64,000 nucleotides of DNA, taken from assembly GCA_947243795.1 (NCBI GenBank), contig OX365938.1:124001-188000 (forward strand). Reading direction: 5' to 3'. Shown here in pieces: positions 1-9,925 of the stretch. Origin of the DNA: Saccharomyces uvarum (taxonomy: Eukaryota > Ascomycota > Saccharomycetes > Saccharomycetales > Saccharomycetaceae). Every line of letters begins with the position of its first letter. The first letter of the stretch is position 1. Both the position numbers and the translations under genes were made by a program. Under the pieces are notes generated by a model, which did not search any database, was not told the origin of the DNA, and worked only from the letters and a program-made list of their open reading frames with translations.

Positions 1-839
1 TTGCCAAGTGCACAAGCTGTCTCGTATGTCTACTCACGTTTCTGCCCGATAGAATGGATTCAGCCAAACAAATTTATAAGATCAGTTTGTAAAAAGTGTC
101 TTTCCTTCCCATGTTCTCATTGAACACAACTTTATTTTTCAATCGCATCGAAGAAATCCCGTAGCTGAAGCGACGGGAAAAAATTACCGGGAGCTGCATA
201 ATGACTGTATACCTCATAGTGTGGAAAGGGCAAAGTTCGCTACATGTGTAGAGAGCATTATTTTAGCTTACATATATGTATATATATATATATGTACGTG
301 CATAGCAACTGGAAACCATAGCATAGCACATGCTTTTTGTTATTAACCATTGCGATATGGATACACAAGCCAGCGCAAGCTGCTTCAACGAAGAATGTTT
401 CAGCTATGGTCACAATTTCGCGAACGTCCGATAATTCGCTCTCTTCAGAGTTTCTTAGAGAAACCGTACCTGGAACGACTTTTCGAAGAGTGGTCCCAGA
501 AACGAATCAAAATTGTTCCGGTTAGAAAAAAGATTGGATGATAGAGCTTGTTGGCTAGTGGCTCTCTTTTTCTAGGCCGCCGTGATCAAGGCTGCGAGTG
601 AGGATGTCGTCAATGCATACATAACGTTGTGTCTCTGAAATATTGGCCAGCGTCGCTGATAAAGGCCGCAATTTGCTGCAAGACGTAATCGGCACTATTT
701 AAGGCTTGGCAACTTACAGGTATAGTCACCACGTGTTTTAACCTATCATAGAAAACGGATATGGTAGCATACTGGTACAACATGGCTGAAGAGAAATGAG
801 TAGCTAAAATAGTAAAGGTTGCTTCTTGCTAGACTCCTC

Positions 840-1660
840 CGTTTAAAATAATCTAGACATCAATATTATGTCCATCCAGCACATGCAGCTAATTACGGGC
901 TTTCTAAGAAGGTTTTGTTCTAATACTAAACTCTGCGCTCGAATAATCTTGCTATATCAGATCCTAAAATAGTCGTCTTCCGTTGTCCTAACCGTAAAAA
1001 GCAAGCATGCTTTCATACTCTTTGGTATAGAAGACCAATTGCTAGATGTTTTTACAGCCAAAAATAACAAAGTACCATGTAATGTAAAAGCCATACATTA
1101 TCATATGTTTTAATGTTCCAGGCTCCTAATAGTCAATAGCAGCTTCCATTTTATGGAATTCCAATGCAGCTTAAGCTTATTGATATTCAAATGTTTTCAA
1201 ACATGAAAAGTACATCCTCAAATCATGTGTGCTCTCTATAATCCCTTCGACGTCCTTCATTATGCGTTCAATGACATATTTCGCAGAAGTGTGTGGGGAT
1301 GCACTGGTAGCATAATGATGCAAATTGGAAAATCTTTTTCGTCCTCCAGTTGAATGGCTATAGCAAACCTTAAAGTACTAATAACAAAAGTATAACGACT
1401 GCAGATTGACTTATTAACAAGCAAGTTTGATCAGCGTGCGGGAATATGAATAGTCTAGCAATTTTCGTTAAAGACTTCGTTTAAATGCCGCTGCATCATT
1501 AAGCGCCAAACTCATTGGTCAAATGGCCTGTTAATTATAAGCGGTGTAGCGGATAACTGAGTGACCGGCTTAGTCATTCATTTTCTGTGCCATTTTTACA
1601 GGATACAATCCTGTGAAAAAGGTTAAATTGGCACATCTTTATTATGACGCTTGTATGTCA
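840..1660 (-). mobile_element. Decayed Ty1/copia-type retrotransposon integrase fossil
   Basis: On the minus strand, short coding-like fragments resemble a copia-type integrase. One reads SPHTSAKYVIERI, which resembles the end of the integrase catalytic core around the last acidic residue (P..N...ER.N in the family). A later fragment carries an FGCK string like the VFGC motif of the integrase C-terminal part. The element is broken many times, has no visible LTRs, and keeps only part of pol. It looks old. The family call rests on motif memory only and is tentative; no repaired product is implied. Confidence 0.4.
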
Positions 1661-1907
1661 TATTGTTGGTGCTTTTTAGTAAACAGTTTTCAGGTACTGT
1701 TTCCGTTGGGATCGAAACTTCCACCGGCTACCGACCGCCCGCGATTCGTTCCACAGAATAGATCGTATATTTAATTTGTTGTACCCTTCATGGTTTATCC
1801 ACTTAACTTTTTTAATTAAGAAGGCATTGTCGGGAAGAAGAGACTAAAACATCTGGCTTAAGCAGAACTCCGGTTTAGGTCCTAACATGTTTGCAAAATT
1901 TAAAACA

Positions 1908-2192
1908 TCAATACGAATATTGATTTTTTGGCCGAAGCTCATTCTCTAACGTAACGTAATTTATGATCAGGCAAATATACTGGAGGACATGTCGACGTTC
2001 TTTTCTTTTGAGCTGGTATCGTCGAAGTTGTTTTTTTTTTACGAATTTTGAGGCCTTAGTTTTTTCGTTATTTTCTTGCCATCTTTTGCCTCTCTGCATG
2101 GAATATTCACTAGGCAACATGAAAGCGGCCCTGCCAAGATCAAATATATTGTCTACTCTTACTGATATTCCTGCTTTGATACACGAATGCAT
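1908..2192 (-). CDS. Small basic open frame, doubtful gene
   Basis: A 94-codon open frame lies just downstream of MCD4 on the same strand. The product would be very basic in its centre, rich in Lys and Arg. I recall that a short unnamed ORF (YKL165C-A) is annotated in this interval in S. cerevisiae, but I cannot confirm that it is this one. I see no motif, no signal peptide and no codon bias that would support translation. It could equally be chance open sequence, so I list it only as a possibility. Confidence 0.15.
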   Translation of the reverse strand: MHSCIKAGISVRVDNIFDLGRAAFMLPSEYSMQRGKRWQENNEKTKASKFVKKKQLRRYQLKRKERRHVLQYICLIINYVTLENELRPKNQYSY

Positions 2193-2323
2193 CTGTTTGC
2201 ATTTATTTTTTTATTGTCTTCCTCGGAAAGTGTGTCTATAAAATTACTTAGCAGATAAAGACGTTTCTGCATTTCTGTGATTTACACATATATATATATA
2301 TATATTATGCCGAGCATATTAAC

Positions 2324-5083
2324 TTACTGTGTTTTCTTGGTTTTATCTTGGATAATAACATTTTTCAACAATACATGGCCAACGACTTCCAAAATTAACA
2401 TGAATAAGGAAGACAAGATAGCCAAACAATAGTTAGAAATTGTTATACCAATATCTAACCATGATCCCTCTGTTCTTAAAAGATAGAAAAAATTTAAAGA
2501 CAAAATATCACTCATTGAGATGATCAGAGACGAGATTGTGTAATCTTTGAAATTTAGTTTCAAATTTAGTATGCCCAAACATGTGGACAGTAGCCCATAT
2601 GGAATGATCAGTTTTAACATTAATAATGCACCCATTGGGAACGGATCGAAAATTGGTAACAATCTATAAACTGAGTCCAATGAAAATGAAGAAATGGAAG
2701 CGACATTGCCCGTTCCAAAAAATGCAACTTGTAATAGGAAAAATCCAATTACGGAAACTCTTAACACTTGTAGCCAATTTTCATTTTTCTTAGTTTTCAT
2801 TTCCTTGATTTTGTTTTCAATTTCAATCCACTGCACCATATAAACAGTGAACAAAAAGTAGAAGAGAGATTCAAAGGAGATAGTTAAAATGATAAAGGCA
2901 GGAGCAAAAGTTAGGTAGATGACTAGTAATCTAACTCTATAATCATTGTTAGGTTTTCTGTAATGTAAAAATGGCATTACGAAAAGAGATACGAAAAAAA
3001 TCACCCATCCAGCAATCTGAGATTCCCTTGGTAACCCTTTTCTGAGCTGCAGAGAAACAGCTGAACGATGGGTAACTACTAGCATGGCTGCCACTAAAGA
3101 AATTTGCATGGTGAATATGGTACGGGTATAGGAATTTATGTTCAGGTATATCTTGTAAAGAGCATAGAAGGAACTGACTATAATCAGTAATCCTGCTAAA
3201 TGGATTTGGTTTAGGCTTTCGATCTTAACCGCGTCGCATAATGTAAAGGTAGATAAAAGCATACTCGTCACGATCCAACACCCATTTACATATAACCCTC
3301 TCACACCGCAGATAAATGGATAAAATGCTAGTAAATTTGTGATTAATGTAAATATCCACCTATGGAAAAACCCATATACGATCCCTTCATAAACTGAAAT
3401 AATGGAAACAGTAATTAGAATTCTCTTGCAGACGGAAGTACCTTTAAAAAACTCCTTGATACCCGTGCGTAATACAGACCTGTTTGTAAAAATGTAGCTC
3501 CAAAAGTATAATGGGAAAAGCAGGTACATGTAAAAGTTGAAAGGAGAATGCTGGTAAAATAGAATCCAGTTTAATAAAATTCCAACAGATCCAAATGCCA
3601 CATGAGTCAACGGTGATGCTGTCTGGTCATCGCCGGCATTCTCCAAAATAAATGACTTCAAAAATATGGTAAAAGAGAAAAAAATCCAGCCAATGAAGCC
3701 AAAGGTGACGATAGTTCTAATGAATCTCCAGTTATAGGTTGTTAAATAATACAAACCTTCCAAAGTCGTTTGCATTAGTTCTTCTGTAAGTGTGATTGCT
3801 TCTTGTTCTAAATAGTTCTCACCATCGGATATACGTTGAATTAGGGTTTCTATCTCCTCCAAGTAACGCAAATGAGGTTTCTCAACAAATTTTGGATACT
3901 CTTTATAGAAAAACTGAGAATCAGTAACCTCGCCTTGCTTGACCAGGTACTGTTCTAAAATGCTTCTTGCGTTGTTATATAATGCTGCAAGTTTATCACT
4001 TTCTTTTCCATCGATATATGCTATTGGTAACTCACCGACTGAATTTTTAGGATAGTTTACACCAATCAAATATGACATTAAGGAGGCAATATCAGCTTGC
4101 TTGACATCGTTTCTTTTGATACCGGATAGCTCCCAATTTTCAGTATAGTTGTCAAATACCCGATACGAAGTATGTACTGGCTTATTCAAGCCTGCTCCCC
4201 AAGCGACCAGAGGAGTTCTTGTATTGTTAGGGTGCCCATCACCGTGTGACCCAAATGCACTCATTCCGTGATCTGCGGTAAATACGAATGCAGTCTTATC
4301 ATCGTCAAAAAATTCGTTGACCTTTTCTATAAGGGTTGGGATTTGGTCGTCAATATATTTGACGTTATCATAATATTCAGCAGAATAAGGTCTGTAAGAA
4401 TGTCCCGCAGTATCGCAACCCAGCAAATGTAGAAAGAATACGTTACCGTCTTGTCTAATTTCATAATCCAGAGTTGAGTTTAGTGTGGAATTATGAAACA
4501 ATTGATCTAGATGTTTGAAAACGTACGCATCCAGTTCTATAGAAGATTGTGTAAAATCTTCGAAAGTGTGATCATACATCCAGGCATCAACTTTATTTGG
4601 GTCAGATGCACCATCTTTAAACATGGGTAAAATATCAGGTGAACCAAAGGAATAGGTGTGAGTGGATTGGTTGAAAAAACTGTCAAAATCTACCGGGTTT
4701 GATTTCCAACCTTTTGTGACAGCGCTGACATCTTCATAAAACCCAGCAATCATGGCAACGTGGCCAGGACGAGATTCAGTGGGCATTCTGGTATGAGAAA
4801 TACCATAAGTGGCATTGTTCATAACTAAAGATCTAATAAAAGGTGCCAAAAAATCCGTCTTTCCAGTCGCTGGGTGTGTGACTTTATCAAATGTTGTATC
4901 CGCACGTAGGCCATCACCAACAATTAGGAACAATCTCTTGGCAGGAGGTGTCGGAGTACTTTGGTATGGGCTCATACCATGAACTAGCGGCGAAATGAAG
5001 TAGATATCAAAAATAGACCATAGGTAAAACAAATGGAATAAGACACCAACAGCCAGAAGCGTTGTTCTAGTTTTGTTCCACAT
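2324..5083 (-). CDS. MCD4: MCD4, GPI ethanolamine-phosphate transferase 1
   Basis: This enzyme adds ethanolamine phosphate to the first mannose of the GPI anchor precursor in the ER membrane (PIG-N family). The protein is 919 residues. An N-terminal membrane segment (about 9-31) is followed by a luminal alkaline-phosphatase-type domain with the metal-site motifs VGDG (55-58), LLGCDTAGH (220-228) and TADHG...HGDGHPN (269-286). A C-terminal region (about 430-919) has many hydrophobic helices. It ends in KKTQ, a possible dilysine ER-retrieval signal. The frame stays open for 48 codons upstream to an ATG at 5227, but the start at 5083 (MWNKTRTT) gives the same 919-residue length as the S. cerevisiae protein, so I chose it. 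Its 5' end faces tRNA-Glu, about 320 bases away. Confidence 0.97.
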   Translation of the reverse strand: MWNKTRTTLLAVGVLFHLFYLWSIFDIYFISPLVHGMSPYQSTPTPPAKRLFLIVGDGLRADTTFDKVTHPATGKTDFLAPFIRSLVMNNATYGISHTRMPTESRPGHVAMIAGFYEDVSAVTKGWKSNPVDFDSFFNQSTHTYSFGSPDILPMFKDGASDPNKVDAWMYDHTFEDFTQSSIELDAYVFKHLDQLFHNSTLNSTLDYEIRQDGNVFFLHLLGCDTAGHSYRPYSAEYYDNVKYIDDQIPTLIEKVNEFFDDDKTAFVFTADHGMSAFGSHGDGHPNNTRTPLVAWGAGLNKPVHTSYRVFDNYTENWELSGIKRNDVKQADIASLMSYLIGVNYPKNSVGELPIAYIDGKESDKLAALYNNARSILEQYLVKQGEVTDSQFFYKEYPKFVEKPHLRYLEEIETLIQRISDGENYLEQEAITLTEELMQTTLEGLYYLTTYNWRFIRTIVTFGFIGWIFFSFTIFLKSFILENAGDDQTASPLTHVAFGSVGILLNWILFYQHSPFNFYMYLLFPLYFWSYIFTNRSVLRTGIKEFFKGTSVCKRILITVSIISVYEGIVYGFFHRWIFTLITNLLAFYPFICGVRGLYVNGCWIVTSMLLSTFTLCDAVKIESLNQIHLAGLLIIVSSFYALYKIYLNINSYTRTIFTMQISLVAAMLVVTHRSAVSLQLRKGLPRESQIAGWVIFFVSLFVMPFLHYRKPNNDYRVRLLVIYLTFAPAFIILTISFESLFYFLFTVYMVQWIEIENKIKEMKTKKNENWLQVLRVSVIGFFLLQVAFFGTGNVASISSFSLDSVYRLLPIFDPFPMGALLMLKLIIPYGLLSTCLGILNLKLNFKDYTISSLIISMSDILSLNFFYLLRTEGSWLDIGITISNYCLAILSSLFMLILEVVGHVLLKNVIIQDKTKKTQ

Positions 5084-5399
5084 TCTATACGGATTTCGGT
5101 TGTACACAAGTCCTGGACTTCCTCGACTCTCTTCTTGAAGAACAATAACGTTAAATATATACGCAATTAGCTCTTCACCTTCAAGGTTTTTTTCGCGTTT
5201 GATGACAGCGATGCAAAAATGAGACACGTTTACGTGGCAGGATCCAACAAGCCGTTCTTATTGAAGACACTGCTAAAAAAACACGTATGAGTGATGAAAA
5301 TCGCCTTCCTGTATAACTAATAATAGATATTGACTAAGAAACGATCATAGGGTTGCAATTTCAAGACCAGCAAAAAAGTGTCAAAAATATAAAAAATTA
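5084..5399. other. MCD4 upstream region
   Basis: This is the promoter and 5' leader of MCD4, lying between its start codon and the 3' end of the minus-strand tRNA-Glu gene. The first 144 bases are open in the MCD4 frame, with an upstream in-frame ATG at 5227. I see no strong TATA box. The oligo-A run at 5391-5396 is the tRNA terminator when read on the minus strand. Confidence 0.6.
5391..5396 (-). terminator. Pol III oligo-T terminator of tRNA-Glu
   Basis: On the minus strand six T residues follow the tRNA-Glu 3' end after a few bases. This is the standard RNA polymerase III stop signal. Confidence 0.8.
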
Positions 5400-5471
5400 C
5401 TCCGATACGGGGAGTCGAACCCCGGTCTCCACGGTGAAAGCGTGATGTGATAGCCGTTACACTATATCGGA
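5400..5471 (-). tRNA. tE(UUC): tRNA-Glu (anticodon UUC)
   Basis: Read on the minus strand this is a 72-base tRNA starting TCCGATATAG. The anticodon loop is CTTTCAC with anticodon TTC, and the T arm carries GGTTCGACTCC (B box). The acceptor stem TCCGATA pairs with TATCGGA, leaving discriminator G. A run of six T (minus strand, 5391-5396) follows as the RNA polymerase III terminator. A tRNA-Glu gene occupies the same place, next to MCD4, in S. cerevisiae. A sigma-type LTR lies just upstream of it. Confidence 0.97.
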
Positions 5472-5494
5472 TAATAAATCATGAAAAAGAAAGA

Positions 5495-5835
5495 GCATGC
5501 TAATAACCTCATGTCATTTAGCGACTTTCATGGAGCTGAACATTGTAACCTATTCTTAAACTACTTATCGGTTTGATTCAAGGGGTGCTACTCATCTCAT
5601 GTATTTTATATAAGCCCCGAAATATAAAGAAAGGGTGGACGCACCGAATATTCTGCCTAAACTAATTACTCATGTATATATATATATAGATATAGATATA
5701 CTTCAGGTGATTCATTTAACTAAGGTTCAAGGTCTTGGACATAGCTCGTGTAAGCGTTAGTCCCTTGTATGTTTCAGGCTGACGTTGGTGGTGCTATAAC
5801 TTTATAGTTGGAGTATCTCATCTTGAGATACAACA
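5495..5835 (-). mobile_element. Solo sigma LTR (Ty3 family), decayed
   Basis: The plus strand ends in TTGAGATACAACA at 5823-5835, the reverse complement of the sigma LTR start TGTTGTATCTCAA. Sequence just inside (a TATCTCAT block and a CGTCAGCCTGAA block on the minus strand) also fits what I remember of sigma. A full sigma is about 340 bases, which would put its other end near 5495, a few tens of bases from the tRNA-Glu 5' end. That matches Ty3 targeting to RNA polymerase III start sites. The far edge is estimated and diverged. It is a solo LTR fossil with no internal region left. Confidence 0.6.
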
Positions 5836-6119
5836 AATATACCAAAAAAAATAAGCGCGTATATGATTGATTGACAATGATTTAAAATAATTGATTATGT
5901 AGTAGTATACAAAAATTAAACAGACTTAAAAAAGTAAGTGAAGAACCGTAAAATTTATTTCATAGGTTTTTTAGACAAAAACTTTATGAAATGAGGAAAC
6001 GAATGAAGAAAAGAAATGAACCGACCCAAAATATGACCTATTGGAAACAGAGATGACTAATGTACAGCTAATGCGATGATGATTTTATGTTTCATGCTAT
6101 TGTGAAAGTAAACCTGCGA
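5836..6119. other. 3' flank of PIR1
   Basis: AT-rich sequence downstream of PIR1 (minus strand), presumably its 3' untranslated region and polyadenylation signals. I see no gene in it. Confidence 0.4.
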
Positions 6120-7130
6120 TTAACAGTCAACTAAATCGATAGCTTGTAAGTGGACCTCGTTACATTGAGACCCGATGTGTTCATCGTACAGATTGTAGAA
6201 GTTACCGGACAAACATTGATAGAAAGTGTCTTGGTTACCAATGGCCAAGTTACCTTCTGGAGTAATGGACCAACCAGCAGCGTAGATAGCACCGGCTTGT
6301 GGTGGTGGACCATCGAACTGGAATTGTCTGTTGGCAACAATAGAACCGACTCTGCCCTTACCATCTGTTAGGATACCGGCGTTTAAGTTCATCTCCAGAG
6401 TACCGGAGCTCTTGCATGTTTCAGCAGTCACTGGGTCTGTACCATTAGTGATTGGAGCTGGAGCTGGATGTGGTATAACGGTTGTCAAAAGTGAAGTTGT
6501 GGCTTGAATTTGACCGTCAGTAATTTGGGAAACAGGAGCGGCAGTGGTCTTAGTAGTGGCTTGGATTTGGCCATCGCCGATTTGAGAAACAGCAGCGGCA
6601 GTGGTCTTAGTAGTGGCTTGGATTTGGCCATCACCGATTTGAGAGACGGCAGCGGCTTTAGTTTTGGTGGTGGCTTGGATTTGACCATCACCGATTTGAG
6701 AAACAGCAGCGGCTTGAGTCTTGGTAGTGGCTTGGATTTGGCCATCGCCGATTTGAGAAACAGCGGCGGCAGTGGTCTTAGTAGTGGCTTGGATTTGACC
6801 ATCACCGATTTGAGAGACGGCAGCGGCTTTAGTTTTGGTGGTGGCTTGGATTTGACCATCACCGATTTGAGAAACAGCAGCAGCAGTGGTCTTGGTAGTA
6901 GCTTGGATTTGGCCGTCACCGATTTGGGAAATAGCGGCAGCTCTCTTAGCCTTGGCGGAGGCGGTAGTAGCAACTGGTTCAACGGCGATACCGAAAGTAG
7001 AAGCGTAATCAGTTATTCCGCCACTGAAGGTAGCAGATGGAGTCAAAGTGGACCATGGGTCCTTTGGAGCATAGGCAGCTAGAGAAGTGGCAGCTAAAGC
7101 AGATGCGATTATGGTCTTTTTGTATTGCAT
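6120..7130 (-). CDS. PIR1: PIR1, cell-wall protein with internal repeats
   Basis: This is a PIR-family O-glycosylated mannoprotein linked to beta-1,3-glucan through alkali-labile ester bonds at the Gln of its repeats. The protein is 336 residues. A signal peptide (1-19) precedes a conserved block (20-60) and a Kex2 site KR at 62-63. Eight repeats of about 19 residues, core SQIGDGQIQ, fill 68-212; the eighth reads SQITDG. The C-terminal domain has the conserved four-cysteine pattern ending in Cys at the last residue. It is divergent to PIR3, with which it shares nearly identical 5' and C-terminal DNA blocks. S. cerevisiae Pir1 is 341 residues. The upstream TATA (7273-7280) and the ACCAGC at 7325 are plausible promoter parts. 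Confidence 0.97.
   Translation of the reverse strand: MQYKKTIIASALAATSLAAYAPKDPWSTLTPSATFSGGITDYASTFGIAVEPVATTASAKAKRAAAISQIGDGQIQATTKTTAAAVSQIGDGQIQATTKTKAAAVSQIGDGQIQATTKTTAAAVSQIGDGQIQATTKTQAAAVSQIGDGQIQATTKTKAAAVSQIGDGQIQATTKTTAAAVSQIGDGQIQATTKTTAAPVSQITDGQIQATTSLLTTVIPHPAPAPITNGTDPVTAETCKSSGTLEMNLNAGILTDGKGRVGSIVANRQFQFDGPPPQAGAIYAAGWSITPEGNLAIGNQDTFYQCLSGNFYNLYDEHIGSQCNEVHLQAIDLVDC
6495..6929 (-). repeat. PIR1 tandem repeat array, 8 units
   Basis: Eight in-frame units of about 57 bases encode [14 protein letters not shown] plus an Ala-rich linker whose second residue varies (T, K or Q). The units are nearly identical at DNA level, so copy number is likely to vary between strains. Confidence 0.9.
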
Positions 7131-7272
7131 TTTTAAAGGATATATTTTTAAAGGTGAGTTTTTGGAACTGTTTAATACTAGTGTATTGAGTTTGTTTTCT
7201 TGATGATTTTATATGTATATTAGAGATAAATAAGTAGATATGATTACTGTAAAAAGAAGACAATCGGCAGCC

Positions 7273-7280
7273 TTTTATAT
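7273..7280 (-). promoter_or_regulatory. PIR1 TATA element
   Basis: Read on the minus strand this is ATATAAAA, about 140 bases upstream of the PIR1 start codon, a normal distance for a regulated yeast gene. Confidence 0.55.
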
Positions 7281-7324
7281 GGGAGAGATGTAGATAATCA
7301 GATCATCTTTAGAGTTATTACTAT

Positions 7325-7330
7325 ACCAGC
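7325..7330. promoter_or_regulatory. Possible Ace2/Swi5 site upstream of PIR1
   Basis: ACCAGC matches the RCCAGC core bound by Ace2 and Swi5. It lies about 195 bases upstream of PIR1, a gene known in S. cerevisiae to peak at M/G1. A hexamer can occur by chance. Confidence 0.3.
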
Positions 7331-7797
7331 AGTCCAGTTTTTACACAGGTAAGGGCCGCCAAATTAATCTACTTTGGCTATACGCATGGCTTGCAATTAG
7401 CCATCCATTCTGTAATATCAAATGGATATACTCTAACTAAAAGGTGATTTACATCCGCCATCTCGATTTCTTATATTAGAAGTACTTCTATAAATGGCAA
7501 GATTCGGCAAGGCTGCTATTAATAAACTGATGAAAACAAAAAAAAAGCAAGCTGACGGACTTTAATTTTTATGCATACCCAAGCCACGTCATTTATGATA
7601 TGTTGCGGTAAGAACGGGGTCTGACCTCTTTTCATAAAAATGCATTGCTTTCTCTCAGCAACCAACCATTCCAATTCTAGTTAAGGAAAGAGCTGGTGTC
7701 AGATATGTAGCTGAAAAAGAAATGTAGTTTCGAGGAAATGATTGCCGAAAAAGGAAATCTTGGGAAATTGGTCCAGAAAAAAATGCCCGTCAAAATC

Positions 7798-7826
<29 letters not shown>
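7798..7826 (+). repeat. Poly(A) tract of 29 bases
   Basis: Uninterrupted run of A in the PIR1-PIR3 intergenic region. Poly(dA:dT) tracts of this length exclude nucleosomes and are common in yeast promoters. Confidence 0.9.
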
Positions 7827-7828
<2 letters not shown>

Positions 7829-8401
7829 CTGGCCCGAAATTAAAATGATGGATTAGGGGCGAGGAAAGGTACAAATAGATCATACCGCTTCTGTTTCTTT
7901 AACAAGAGCAATAGGGAGAGTAGATACGAGAGTAGATACGAGAGTTGATGCCGTAGAGTAATCCAAGATGTGTAGCCATTTTAGGTAGAAACTGTATTGT
8001 TCATCTAAACGGCTGTAACCGTAATTAGATTACTAGTATCGTCTTCTTGCCCATATAATTTGTTCTTAGTCCTAACGCAGCAGGATAAACAGGTTTTCGG
8101 GAATTTCCTAGCGTACGCTATGTGGCGGAAATCTACCTATAAGAGGACGTATGTACAATACATAGAACGCTTCACGGACGTTGACCGGTAAGGTTTGCTG
8201 AGAAGTAAACGAAAAGCACCTAAGTTGGAAATTAGCAACCATTACCCAATGCAGTAGCAGAAGGAGAATAATAACTGCTCTTGTTCTCTACTTCCTCTAA
8301 ATTTGATCTCAGGCCCCTCGCAATTTCTTGGCGCTTAAATTGTGTTTTTGCCAGATCAGGAAAAGATATTGGGAGCTAAAGGGGTCGGGACGTCTAACGG
8401 G

Positions 8402-8411
8402 CTAATTTTAG
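8402..8411 (+). promoter_or_regulatory. Rlm1-type (MADS box) site upstream of PIR3
   Basis: CTAATTTTAG is a perfect match to the Rlm1 consensus CTA(A/T)4TAG. It lies about 280 bases upstream of PIR3. In S. cerevisiae PIR3 is a strong Slt2-Rlm1 target, so a functional site here is plausible. Confidence 0.6.
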
Positions 8412-8535
8412 AAATCATCGCCCGAGGGTTTTCTAATTTTGGCATATTTCGCTCTTGAGTGAGATAGAAAGGATAGATCATGTATCTGCAGATTCATCCC
8501 CGGTCTATGCAGATGAAAATGCGCCAAAGTAAACC

Positions 8536-8543
8536 TATATAAG
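8536..8543 (+). promoter_or_regulatory. PIR3 TATA element
   Basis: TATATAAG lies about 150 bases upstream of the PIR3 start codon. Confidence 0.55.
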
Positions 8544-8689
8544 ATGCTCGTCATTCGAGTAAATTCTTTCAGTCTGGATGTGTTTTCAGTTAATTTCTTG
8601 GTTAAAGGCTTAATATAACAGATCACTAAGTAACCATTCTCAGTACAATAGTAAAAATCTCATAAAACAAGCACATTCATAACATAAAG

Positions 8690-9925
8690 ATGCAATACAA
8701 AAAGACCATAGTCGCATCTGCTTTAGCTGCCACTTCTCTAGCTGCCTATGCTCCAAAGGACCCATGGTCCACTTTGACTCCATCTGCTACCTTCAGTGGC
8801 GGAATAACCGATTACGCTTCTACTTTCGGTATCGCTATCGAAGCAGTCGCCACCACAGCTTCCTCCAAGGCCAAGAGAGCTGCTTCTCAGATTGGTGATG
8901 GTCAAGTTCAAGCTGCCACCGCGACCGCCGCTGTTTCTAAGAAGTCTACCGCTGCCGCTGTCTCTCAGATTACCGACGGTCAAGTTCAAGCCGCTAAGTC
9001 TACCGCCGCCGCTGTCTCTCAAATCACTGATGGTCAAGTTCAAGCTGCTAAGTCTACCGCCGCCGCTGTCTCTCAAATCACTGATGGTCAAGTTCAAGCT
9101 GCCAAGTCTACCGCCGCTGCTGCCTCTCAAATTTCTGACGGCCAAGTTCAAGCTGCTAAGTCTACTGCTGCCGCTGTCTCTCAGATTACCGACGGTCAAG
9201 TTCAAGCTGCCAAGTCTACCGCCGCCGCTGTCTCTCAGATTACCGACGGTCAAGTTCAAGCTGCCAAGTCTACCGCCGCCGCTGTCTCTCAAATCACTGA
9301 CGGTCAAGTTCAAGCTGCCAAGTCTACCGCCGCCGCTGTCTCTCAAATCACTGACGGTCAAGTTCAAGCTGCCAAGTCTACTGCCGCCGCTGTCTCTCAA
9401 ATCACCGACGGTCAAGTTCAAGCTGCTAAGTCTACTGCCGCTGCTGCCTCTCAAATTTCTGACGGCCAAGTCCAAGCCACTACCTCGACTAAAGGTGCTG
9501 CTTCTCAGATCACAGATGGACAAGTTCAAGCTTCGAAAACTACCAACGGCGCTAGTCAAGTGAGTGACGGTCAAGTTCAGGCCACCTCTGAAGTCAAGAG
9601 CGCCAACGATCCAGTTGATGTCGTCTCTTGTAACAACAATAGTACTCTATCAATGAGTTTGAAAAAGGGTATCCTAACTGATGTTAAGGGCAGAATCGGT
9701 TCTATTGTTGCCAACAGACAATTCCAGTTCGATGGTCCACCACCACAAGCCGGTGCTATCTACGCTGCTGGCTGGTCCATTACTCCAGAAGGTAATTTGG
9801 CTTTAGGTAACCAAGACACTTTCTATCAGTGTTTGTCGGGTGACTTCTACAACTTGTACGATGAACACATTGGTTCGCAGTGTCATGAAGTTTATCTGCA
9901 AGCTATTGATTTGATTGATTGTTAA
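8690..9925 (+). CDS. PIR3: PIR3, cell-wall protein with 13 internal repeats
   Basis: A PIR-family cell-wall mannoprotein of 411 residues; the S. cerevisiae protein is 325. A signal peptide (1-19), a block nearly identical to PIR1 (20-49) and a Kex2 site KR (62-63) are followed by 13 repeats with core SQI(T/S/G)DGQVQ between residues 66 and about 300, then the four-cysteine C-terminal domain ending in Cys. The extra length comes from the repeats, in which most 18-residue units are the same ([18 protein letters not shown]). The insertion AVSKKS after repeat 1 breaks the spacing. Codon use is strongly biased, as in other highly expressed wall genes. The Rlm1-type site upstream suggests induction by the cell-wall-integrity pathway. 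Confidence 0.97.
   Translation: MQYKKTIVASALAATSLAAYAPKDPWSTLTPSATFSGGITDYASTFGIAIEAVATTASSKAKRAASQIGDGQVQAATATAAVSKKSTAAAVSQITDGQVQAAKSTAAAVSQITDGQVQAAKSTAAAVSQITDGQVQAAKSTAAAASQISDGQVQAAKSTAAAVSQITDGQVQAAKSTAAAVSQITDGQVQAAKSTAAAVSQITDGQVQAAKSTAAAVSQITDGQVQAAKSTAAAVSQITDGQVQAAKSTAAAASQISDGQVQATTSTKGAASQITDGQVQASKTTNGASQVSDGQVQATSEVKSANDPVDVVSCNNNSTLSMSLKKGILTDVKGRIGSIVANRQFQFDGPPPQAGAIYAAGWSITPEGNLALGNQDTFYQCLSGDFYNLYDEHIGSQCHEVYLQAIDLIDC
8885..9589 (+). repeat. PIR3 tandem repeat array, 13 units
   Basis: Thirteen in-frame units, mostly 54 bases long. Several consecutive units are identical or differ only at synonymous positions, which points to recent expansion or homogenisation. Two units (5 and 11) share the variant SQISDG with an AAAAS linker, as if a block had been duplicated. 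Confidence 0.9.

Larger units (their letters stand above)
1..2323. other. Long intergenic stretch downstream of MCD4, no intact gene
   Basis: No open frame here looks like a conserved intact gene. In S. cerevisiae the next gene to the left of MCD4 is TPK3, and a gap of about 2 kb separates them; this stretch would correspond to that gap. It is AT-rich, with short TA repeats near 280-293 and 2288-2304. Its middle part, about 840-1660, holds coding-like fragments on the minus strand that I list separately as a retrotransposon fossil. I see no LTR and no tRNA gene in it. Confidence 0.6.
7131..8689. promoter_or_regulatory. Divergent PIR1-PIR3 promoter region
   Basis: This 1.56-kb region separates the start codons of PIR1 and PIR3 and holds no convincing gene. 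It contains a TATA element on each side (7273-7280 minus, 8536-8543 plus), an ACCAGC (Ace2/Swi5-type) hexamer at 7325-7330, a 29-base poly-A tract at 7798-7826, and a perfect Rlm1-type site at 8402-8411. The small open frames inside it (for example 7677-7883 minus, with a poly-Phe run from the A tract) look fortuitous. Confidence 0.75.

Noticed and set aside
337-541. Two overlapping frames of 62-63 codons near the left edge
   Set aside because: No similarity to known families and no codon bias; probably chance.
6504-7082. 192-codon open frame antisense to PIR1
   Set aside because: Same cause: repeat structure of PIR1. It resembles only the antisense frame of PIR3.
8738-9574. 278-codon open frame antisense to PIR3
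   Set aside because: It is the mirror of the repeats and their biased codons. It has no family match and no start context of its own.
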